From DATDPY01 sp964395765 (lineage in GTDB: Bacteria > Bacteroidota > Bacteroidia > Cytophagales > Cyclobacteriaceae): a DNA stretch of 12,953 nucleotides. Under the pieces are notes generated by a model. That model was not told the DNA's origin. It ran no database searches and was given only the letters and a program-made list of their open reading frames with translations. The translations under genes were made by a program, and so were the position numbers. Positions 7,098 to 12,953 of the stretch are shown one piece after another. The DNA lies in assembly GCA_964395765.1 (NCBI GenBank), contig CAYNCU010000122.1, positions 1 to 12,953 on the forward strand, written 5' to 3'. Every line of letters begins with the position of its first letter. Positions within the stretch are counted from its first letter, which is position 1.

Positions 7098-10000
7098 ATG
7101 GTTAAGGGGATAAATACAAAGATCACATTTTTATTAATCGTCGCACTTTCCGTTACCTTATTCAACTGCGGGGGCAAAAAGATGACGGATAAGGAACGGG
7201 CTAGCGCGATTCTTTCCAGCAGGAACCTCGGCCTTGCCTATCTGGAAGATAACAAACTTCCGGAAGCGGAAGCAGAATTTAAAAAACTGATTGACCTGGA
7301 TCCTAAGGAATCCATGGGGTATGCCAACCTTGGTGTTGTTTATTTGAGAATGGGAAAGATGGAGGAAGCCGAAAAGCAAATTCAACAAGGCCTCGATCTT
7401 GATCCCGATAATGCAGATATCATGCTTATTCTGGCGACCGTATACGATATGAGTAACCGGGAAGATGATGCAGTAAGCGAGTTACAGGCTATATTAAAAA
7501 AGAATCCGGGTTATGTGAAGGCCTTGTTTATGCTTTCCGACATTTACAGTAAGAAAAACGAGGAAGGTGCTTCCGCCAAACGGGAAGGATATCTGAAAGG
7601 AATTGTCAAGTACGCCCCCAGGAATCTTGTAGGCAGGCTGTACCTGACGGAAAGCCTGATGGATAACCAGGAATACGATTCAGCCCTGGTACAACTGGAA
7701 GACCTGAACAAGGAGTTCCCGGAATTCCCCGGCGAATCGGGAAATTTTTTCCATAAAGCCGTTGCGTTGCTAAAAGCAGGTAAAGGACAGGAAGCGGTAA
7801 CTCCGGTAAAAATATTTCATAATTTTCTGAAGCTTACCCCTGCCTACCAATCCGGTGTTCAGGACCTGAAAGGCCCGCGGGGAGACCTGATCGGATTTCC
7901 CGTGATTACCATGGGAGAAACCACCAGCGGATATATTCCACAGGGTGAGTCCATCCTCGATGCCCTGAAGTTTACGGATATCACGGATCTAGCCGGACTG
8001 AATACGGGAAAATCATCCGGTATAAAGGTTAATTACGTAACGGTAGGGGATTACGATAATGACGGCGATCATGATGTTTTCCTTTGCATTACTGGAAAAA
8101 GCGGGCAGGCCGGAATGCTTTTCCGGGATGATATGGGAACTTATACGGATGTGACTAAAGAAGCAGGAATTGACATTCCGGGCAATGGGATAACAGCCGA
8201 TTTTTCAGATTATGATAATGACGGGTATGTGGATCTTTTTGTGACCACGGAAACCGGGACCTATTTACTTCATAATACCGGTCAGGGAAAGTTTAAGGAT
8301 GTAACGGCAGGTTCGGGAATTGATGGCAAGACCAGTGAGAACTTCGAGCTTTTCGTGGATGAAGATCACGACGGGGATCTCGATATTCTTACCGGCAATG
8401 CTAAATCCAATAAACTATACAGGAATAATTCAGATGGGACATTCCTGGAAGATTCAAAAAATGCCGGGATAATTGAAACAGGGCTTGATACCCGGACGGC
8501 CGCCTTTGGGGATTTTGATGATGACGGAGATATCGACCTCATCCTTGCGAATAATAATGATCCGGACATTCTTTATACCAATCTTAGGGAGGGGAAATTC
8601 AAGAATATTTCTTCTACCAGTGGCATCGGTGACCAGAAGGGATCGACAGCCGTTGCGGTGGGAGATTACAACAATGACGGCTACCTGGATTTATTTATCG
8701 GATCTTCCGGAGCTGCGCCTTGCCGTTTACTTCAGAATAAAAAGGACGGTACGTTCATGGATGATAAAAATGCCGATGAATGGCTGAAGGATCTCAATGG
8801 AATTAAATGCGACAAAGCCGAATTTTTTGATTTTGATAATGACGGATCCATGGATCTCCTGGTAGCCGGAGAAAACCCGGATAAATCCAAAAGAGGGCTT
8901 TATCTTTTCCATAACGACGGATGGGGAAAATTTGAGGATAAAAGCAGTCTTTTACCAGCCAATATTCTTAATGCTAAAAATTTCTACCTGGCTGATTTCA
9001 ACGAGGACGGCGACTTTGATATATATTTAGTCGGTCCGGACGGCGACTTTCACCTTCTCCGCAATGATGGAGGGAATGCCAATCATTACCTGAAGATCAA
9101 ACTGGTAGGCCTGAGAACTGGTTCGAGTAAAAATAATTATTACGGCATCGGATCCAAGCTGGAAGTCAGGGCAGGGGCCTTATACCAGATGAAGGAAATT
9201 ACCGACCCCGATGTGCTGGTCGGAATAGGTAACCATGCCCGTGCCGATGTGGTCAGAATTCAATGGACCAACGGAGTATCGCAGAATATTTTTTCTCCGG
9301 CCAGTAACCAGGACCTTGTCGAGCAACAGGAGTTGAAAGGGTCATGTCCTTTCCTGTATGCATGGAACGGAAAAGAATTCGTCTTTGTGAAAGACATGTT
9401 ATGGAAGAGTGCTTTGGGTATGCCCATGGGCATCATGGGGGGAAACACCGCTTACGCCTTCCCGAATGCCTCGGTTGAATATATCCGGCTCCCGGGTCAA
9501 CTGCTTAAATCTGAAAATAATAAACTTCAATTGAAGTTCACTTCAGAGTTGTGGGAAGCTATTTATACCGATCAGTTAAATCTGATTGCCGTGGATCATC
9601 CTTCTGATATGGATATTTATGTCGATGAAAAGTTTTCTCCACCGCCGTTTGCCCCTTTAAGGATCTTTAAAGTCAGGGAAAAACATTTTCCGGTTACGGC
9701 AACCGATGGATTCGGAAATAATGTGCTCCCGCTTTTATTAAAGCGTGATGATAAATATGTGGCGACTATGATGCCTGATCAATACCAGGGGGTTACCGAA
9801 CCATCTTCCCTGGTACTGGATCCGGGAACGTTTCAAACCAAAGACAGCAGTTTCCTTTTCCTTCAGGGATGGATATTCCCCACCGATGCATCGATTAATT
9901 TTGCCTTGTCACAAAATGGTAAATTGAAATCCATTCCGCCCTACCTGCAGGTAAAAAATAAAAAGGGCCAATGGGTAACCGTCATCGACAACATCGGATT

Positions 10001-10646
10001 TCCTTCCGGGAAAAATAAAACCGTCGTCGTCGATCTTACAGGAAAATATTTATCTGCTGATCATCGTGTAAGAATATTGACCAACATGCAGATCTACTGG
10101 GATTGCGCCTTCTTTGCCGGATTATCGCACGAACCTGTTAAAGTGACCTGGCTGGATCCGGAATCTGCCGATTTACATTACAGGGGATTTTCCGCCATGT
10201 ACAGAAAAGGCGGCCGGTACGGTCCTCACAGCTTTGATTATAATAAGGTAACAAGTTTCCCCAAGTACAGGGACCTTAGCGGGAATTATACCCGATACGG
10301 GAATGTACTGCCATTGCTGGAAAAACCGGACGATAAATATATCATCAGCAATGCCGGGGATGAGGTTTCCCTGACCTTCGATAACAGCCGGCTTCCCGAA
10401 CTTAAGAAAGATGAAAAACGGGACTACCTTATTTACAGTGTGGGTTGGGTGAAGGATGGGGACCTCAATACGGCGACGGGAAATACCGTTTACCCGCTTC
10501 CATTTCATGGCATGAAGGAATATCCTTACGGCAAGGATGAACACTACCCTGACGATGCCGCCCATCTTAATTATTTAAAAACCTATAACACGCGGGAGGT
10601 AAACGATGAAGCTTTCAAAAGAGTAGTCGCTGATGTTAAGCAATAA
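7098..10646 (+). CDS. Large lipoprotein: TPR + seven-motif FG-GAP propeller + UnbV-like segment + unknown C-terminal module
   Basis: The 1182-residue product starts with a lipoprotein-like signal: hydrophobic 9-22, then L-F-N-C with C24 as the lipidated residue, followed by GGKK. Residues about 35-240 hold four to five TPRs (e.g. GYANLGVVYLRMGKMEEAEK). Seven acidic FG-GAP/VCBS motifs of the D-x-D-x-D-G type begin at residues 318, 371, 421, 472, 523, 578 and 633. Their spacing of 50-55 residues fits one seven-bladed calcium-binding beta-propeller. Residues 656-745 resemble ASPIC/UnbV (NDGGNANHYLKIKL, IGSKLEVRAG, VRIQWTNGVSQNI) but are shortened in the middle. The last 430 residues contain GSCPFLYAWNGKEF (748-761), TNMQIYWDCAFFAGL (995-1009), PLPFHGMKEYPYG (1133-1145) and a final YNTREV (1163-1168). 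I recall this type of C-terminus in other CRTAC1-like proteins but know no function. It is probably surface- or periplasm-facing and used for protein or glycan binding. The gene may be transcribed with the related gene at 10961. Confidence 0.9.
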   Translation: MVKGINTKITFLLIVALSVTLFNCGGKKMTDKERASAILSSRNLGLAYLEDNKLPEAEAEFKKLIDLDPKESMGYANLGVVYLRMGKMEEAEKQIQQGLDLDPDNADIMLILATVYDMSNREDDAVSELQAILKKNPGYVKALFMLSDIYSKKNEEGASAKREGYLKGIVKYAPRNLVGRLYLTESLMDNQEYDSALVQLEDLNKEFPEFPGESGNFFHKAVALLKAGKGQEAVTPVKIFHNFLKLTPAYQSGVQDLKGPRGDLIGFPVITMGETTSGYIPQGESILDALKFTDITDLAGLNTGKSSGIKVNYVTVGDYDNDGDHDVFLCITGKSGQAGMLFRDDMGTYTDVTKEAGIDIPGNGITADFSDYDNDGYVDLFVTTETGTYLLHNTGQGKFKDVTAGSGIDGKTSENFELFVDEDHDGDLDILTGNAKSNKLYRNNSDGTFLEDSKNAGIIETGLDTRTAAFGDFDDDGDIDLILANNNDPDILYTNLREGKFKNISSTSGIGDQKGSTAVAVGDYNNDGYLDLFIGSSGAAPCRLLQNKKDGTFMDDKNADEWLKDLNGIKCDKAEFFDFDNDGSMDLLVAGENPDKSKRGLYLFHNDGWGKFEDKSSLLPANILNAKNFYLADFNEDGDFDIYLVGPDGDFHLLRNDGGNANHYLKIKLVGLRTGSSKNNYYGIGSKLEVRAGALYQMKEITDPDVLVGIGNHARADVVRIQWTNGVSQNIFSPASNQDLVEQQELKGSCPFLYAWNGKEFVFVKDMLWKSALGMPMGIMGGNTAYAFPNASVEYIRLPGQLLKSENNKLQLKFTSELWEAIYTDQLNLIAVDHPSDMDIYVDEKFSPPPFAPLRIFKVREKHFPVTATDGFGNNVLPLLLKRDDKYVATMMPDQYQGVTEPSSLVLDPGTFQTKDSSFLFLQGWIFPTDASINFALSQNGKLKSIPPYLQVKNKKGQWVTVIDNIGFPSGKNKTVVVDLTGKYLSADHRVRILTNMQIYWDCAFFAGLSHEPVKVTWLDPESADLHYRGFSAMYRKGGRYGPHSFDYNKVTSFPKYRDLSGNYTRYGNVLPLLEKPDDKYIISNAGDEVSLTFDNSRLPELKKDEKRDYLIYSVGWVKDGDLNTATGNTVYPLPFHGMKEYPYGKDEHYPDDAAHLNYLKTYNTREVNDEAFKRVVADVKQ
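8049..9020 (+). repeat. Seven FG-GAP/VCBS calcium-binding motifs inside the large lipoprotein gene
   Basis: Seven degenerate coding repeats each encode a D-x-(D/N)-x-D-G-x-x-D core: DYDNDGDHD, DYDNDGYVD, DEDHDGDLD, DFDDDGDID, DYNNDGYLD, DFDNDGSMD and DFNEDGDFD. They recur every 150-165 bases. The regular spacing and the count of seven indicate one closed beta-propeller. All seven keep the glycine and the last aspartate. Confidence 0.85.
9339..10643 (+). other. Uncharacterised C-terminal module of the large lipoprotein (residues about 748-1182)
   Basis: This segment follows the UnbV-like part and has no acidic FG-GAP motifs. It contains many aromatic and Pro/Gly-rich blocks and repeated strand-like stretches, suggesting two or more beta-rich domains. 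Two LPLL(L/E) turns followed by a DDKY element (877-887 and 1071-1081) sit about 194 residues apart and hint at an internal duplication. I do not recognise a catalytic motif. Confidence 0.6.
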
Positions 10647-10960
10647 TTATTGAGGAAATCATATCAATTGGCGAACCTTATTCCATTGAAATTTTACTAT
10701 TTTTCACCTTCAATCTCATGAATGGGGCCTTGATGAATAAATGGTATTTAACCCCGGGGAAGAGACCCGGACCTAAATTTACAGAGCAGAGCTCCGTGAA
10801 ATTATACCACCACCTTTTCTTCTGCCCATAACGGAACGCGAAGGCGGATTAAATAAGATTAACGAAATGTCATCAGACTATTTCCTTTAGGTTTTATTTT
10901 CGGCAATGAATTGCCGGGCTCCCTATAATGGCGCAGATTTGCATGAATATTTTATAATAT
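10647..10960. other. 314-nt spacer between the two FG-GAP genes, with unusual two-strand open frames
   Basis: No ordinary gene or clear terminator is seen here. The middle part is richer in G+C than other spacers in the window. A 37-codon frame with its own ATG runs 10718-10831 on plus, and a 56-codon stretch open on minus (10681-10848) overlaps it without a suitable start codon. A short perfect hairpin CGGCAA/TTGCCG lies at 10901-10916, with no T-run after it on plus. The last 40 bases are A/T-rich and probably form the leader of the gene at 10961. Confidence 0.45.
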
Positions 10961-12634
10961 ATGATTCAGACAATTGCCGGGAAATTAATTAAGCCGATCT
11001 TTTTTTTGTTTCTATTCGTGATATCGTTGATGGGTACAGCGCAGAATAAAAGAGTTGTATTCACAGACGTTACAAAACAGTCCGGGATTCATTTTAAATA
11101 TACTTTCGGCGACACCATTTACGACAATATACTGGAAAGCAGCGGGTCGGGGGTTACTGTTTTTGATTATAACAATGACGGCTTAATGGATATTTACCTG
11201 CTTAACGGCACCTACCTGCCGGGAATAAGCGATCCTTCCGGCGTCGTTAATAAAAATACTCCCAATGAATTATACAGGAATAACGGAGACGGCACATTTA
11301 CGGAAGTCGCGGAACAAGCCGGACTGGATGACCGTCACTGGAGCATGGCTGCTGCCGCTTTTGACTATGATGGCGATGGTGACGTGGACGTTTATCTTTT
11401 GAATTACGGCCCCAATGTATTTTACAGGAATAACGGGGATGGCACTTTCACGGATGTAACCGATCAACTTCATCTTCGTGGCCCTGATAAACTCAATGGT
11501 TTCACCAAGTGGAGCGTTGACGCCGCTTTCTGGGATTATAATCATGACGGCAGAACCGATATTATGGTAGGAAATTTTCTTGCTTTCGATCCGGCTTATG
11601 TTTCTCCCAACAACCCGGATATGATGCCTGAGCCGTCAGAATACAAAGGCCAGGCTTCTTTGTTATACCGGCAGGAAAAGGACGGCACCTTTACCGATGT
11701 TACAAAACAAATGGGCTTTTACTACCCTGATTCCAAATGCATGGGATTGACGGTATATGATTATGACGATGACGGCGACCTTGATTTATTCCAGGGCAAT
11801 GACCACCAGATGAATTTCATGTTCCGGAATGACGGGAACGGGAAATTCACGCAGGTCGCTGAGCAAATAGGAGTTGCTGCCAATTCAAAAGGCTTACCGA
11901 CCGGCTCCATGCACGGCACCCCGGCCGATGTGGATGGAGACGGAAAAATTGACCTGCTGGTTACCGACCTTCAGTACGGTGCCATGTACAGAAATACAGG
12001 CAATGGTTTCTTCGAAGATATTACAGCCTCCAGCGGAATAGCATCTGCTTTTTCAGGAAAAGGACAGTGGGGGGCTGAACTCTTTGATTATGATAATGAT
12101 ATGGATCCCGACCTGTTTGCGGCCAACGGAAACGGCGAAGCATTGATATTGCAATATCCGCTGTTCATGATAAATGACGGCAAAGGGCATTTTACCGATA
12201 TCGGTAAAGAGGTTTGTGATTATTTCAACCATAAGAGATCGGGAAGAACAGTTGCCGCTGTGGATTATGACAATGACGGAGATATGGATCTTATCATCTC
12301 CCATGTTGACCTGGAAGGCAATGCCGTGCTGCTTCGAAATGACGGAGGTAACCGGAATCACTGGATGGGTCTTACTCTTAAAGGCGACGACGGACCGGCA
12401 TCGGCGATAGGAGCAAGGGTAACGATAACGGCGGGCAATAAAACACAGGTTTTTGTTAATCAATGGGCTACGTCGTACCTGTCCTATAACGATCCAAGGT
12501 TGCATGTCGGACTGGGAAGTAACCCGATAGCAGAAAAGATAATAATCAACTGGCCTAATGGGAAAAAAGAAAGCTTTGAAAATGTAAAAGCAGACCGGTA
12601 CCTGGTAATAAAAGAAGGAAGTGGAATTAAATAA
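10961..12634 (+). CDS. CRTAC1-family exported protein (FG-GAP propeller plus ASPIC/UnbV domain)
   Basis: This is a 557-residue secreted protein, the usual size for the CRTAC1 family. A signal peptide covers residues 1-27 (basic IAGKLIK, then FFLFLFVISLMGTA), with the mature chain starting QNKRVVFTDVT. The VFTDVTKQSGIHF opening is typical of the family. Seven FG-GAP motifs start at residues 69, 135, 192, 267, 323, 376 and 435; the sixth (DYDNDMDPD) has Met in place of the conserved Gly. NDGGNRNHW (460-468) leads into a complete ASPIC/UnbV domain to about 550, with IGARVTITAG, YLSYNDPRLHVGLG and INWPNGKKESFENV. The protein should fold as a calcium-dependent beta-propeller and probably binds a protein or carbohydrate outside the cytoplasm. 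It lies 314 nt after the larger TPR-containing relative on the same strand. I see no catalytic residues. Confidence 0.92.
   Translation: MIQTIAGKLIKPIFFLFLFVISLMGTAQNKRVVFTDVTKQSGIHFKYTFGDTIYDNILESSGSGVTVFDYNNDGLMDIYLLNGTYLPGISDPSGVVNKNTPNELYRNNGDGTFTEVAEQAGLDDRHWSMAAAAFDYDGDGDVDVYLLNYGPNVFYRNNGDGTFTDVTDQLHLRGPDKLNGFTKWSVDAAFWDYNHDGRTDIMVGNFLAFDPAYVSPNNPDMMPEPSEYKGQASLLYRQEKDGTFTDVTKQMGFYYPDSKCMGLTVYDYDDDGDLDLFQGNDHQMNFMFRNDGNGKFTQVAEQIGVAANSKGLPTGSMHGTPADVDGDGKIDLLVTDLQYGAMYRNTGNGFFEDITASSGIASAFSGKGQWGAELFDYDNDMDPDLFAANGNGEALILQYPLFMINDGKGHFTDIGKEVCDYFNHKRSGRTVAAVDYDNDGDMDLIISHVDLEGNAVLLRNDGGNRNHWMGLTLKGDDGPASAIGARVTITAGNKTQVFVNQWATSYLSYNDPRLHVGLGSNPIAEKIIINWPNGKKESFENVKADRYLVIKEGSGIK
11165..12289 (+). 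repeat. Seven FG-GAP/VCBS motifs inside the CRTAC1-family gene
   Basis: The seven cores are DYNNDGLMD, DYDGDGDVD, DYNHDGRTD, DYDDDGDLD, DVDGDGKID, DYDNDMDPD and DYDNDGDMD. Spacing is 53-75 residues, looser than in the upstream gene because of longer loops. Two copies of a YRNNGDGTFT-coding segment, at 11273-11305 and 11423-11455, differ at only 4 of 33 bases and lie exactly 150 bases apart. Confidence 0.82.
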
Positions 12635-12772
12635 TATAGTTCGAAGTCGAGTAAGAACAAAACACCACGAAGGACGAGGTTTGAATGAATGGATTCGTGA
12701 TTCATTTGGAGAATACTTTTTGATAAACAAAAAAATTTTTAAAGAATTTCAATTCCTCTTGCTGCTGCGACT

Positions 12773-12788
12773 CATTGACCCATTGACC
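12773..12788 (+). repeat. Tandem 8-bp repeat
   Basis: CATTGACC occurs twice in direct succession in the spacer before the last gene. Two copies of 8 bp could be chance or a small binding site or slippage product. Confidence 0.3.
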
Positions 12789-12880
12789 CCTTAGTTTTTA
12801 TTGGATAGACTAAATCGATGAAAACTCATTAATCATTTTCTTTTTAATTAAATTTACACCGGCTGAAAAAATCTTTAAAA

Positions 12881-12953
12881 ATGAATAATCAATACTTAAG
12901 CAGGGTCGTGGATTTGACAGACGCTTCATCCAATCTGATTTACAATATGACTG
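12881..12953 (+). CDS. Start of a partial protein, function unknown (runs off the right edge)
   Basis: An ATG at 12881 opens a frame that stays open for 24 codons to the window end, encoding MNNQYLSRVVDLTDASSNLI and four more residues. The leader is A/T-rich and has no Shine-Dalgarno, like the other genes here. No signal peptide is visible in what can be read. The fragment is too short to place in a family, and the frame could still close just outside the window. Confidence 0.45.
   Translation, partial: MNNQYLSRVVDLTDASSNLIYNMT

Noticed and set aside
8049..9020. Periodic repeats that could be mistaken for a CRISPR or satellite array
   Set aside because: The repeats are in frame, degenerate at the DNA level and encode calcium-binding propeller motifs.
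10173..10565. 130-codon open frame on the minus strand
   Set aside because: It lies antisense to the C-terminal module of the large lipoprotein, where the plus frame is continuous and conserved-looking.
12684..12706. Inverted repeat AATGAAT/ATTCATT after the last complete gene
   Set aside because: A 7-bp A/T-rich stem with a 9-nt loop and no adjacent T-tail is too weak to call as a terminator.
12053..12730. 225-codon open frame on the minus strand
   Set aside because: It is antisense to the FG-GAP gene on plus. Its peptide is rich in Ile/Val/His runs that mirror the acidic repeats, and the opposite strand has clear domains.
12849..12856. TAAATTTA as a possible promoter element for the gene at 12881
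   Set aside because: It misses TAnnTTTG at the last base and has no TTG at the -33 distance. Such matches are expected by chance in A/T-rich DNA.

Overview
The window looks like chromosomal DNA from a Bacteroidota bacterium, probably a free-living one. This is inferred from several features. Leaders are A/T-rich with almost no Shine-Dalgarno sequences, and one exact TAnnTTTG promoter element is present. There are exported proteins with FG-GAP/VCBS and ASPIC/UnbV domains, signal peptides ending in ...AQ, and a Tat-type signal on a sugar isomerase-like protein. No rRNA, tRNA, CRISPR array, integrase or transposase was seen.

Left part (1-3605): a partial exported or membrane-anchored protein runs off the left edge on the minus strand. 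A 386-nt divergent intergenic region follows, holding a terminator-like hairpin and a perfect inverted repeat. Next is a cytoplasmic REC-HisKA-HATPase histidine kinase on the plus strand. It converges on a Tat-exported sugar isomerase/epimerase-like TIM-barrel protein, with a two-way terminator between them. Upstream of the isomerase, on the same strand, lies a TesA-like SGNH hydrolase.

Middle part (2961-6966): the SGNH hydrolase is divergent from an ABC ATPase and an 854-residue FtsX/MacB-type permease. This reproduces the E. coli tesA / ybbA-ybbP arrangement, so the three probably form an ancient functional unit acting on lipid-like or hydrophobic substrates in the envelope. The permease seems to start at TTG five bases after the ATPase stop.

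Right part (7098-12953): two large exported proteins of the CRTAC1/UnbV class lie in tandem. The first (1182 aa) is a predicted lipoprotein with TPRs, a seven-motif FG-GAP propeller, a shortened UnbV-like segment and about 430 C-terminal residues of unknown function. The second (557 aa) is the compact classical form: signal peptide, seven FG-GAP motifs and a full UnbV domain. The 314-nt spacer between them has unusual two-strand coding potential and may be a dispersed element or a gene remnant. A new reading frame starts at 12881 and is cut by the window end.

The strongest candidates for undescribed biology are the C-terminal module of the 1182-residue lipoprotein together with its neighbour, and the spacer at 10647-10960.
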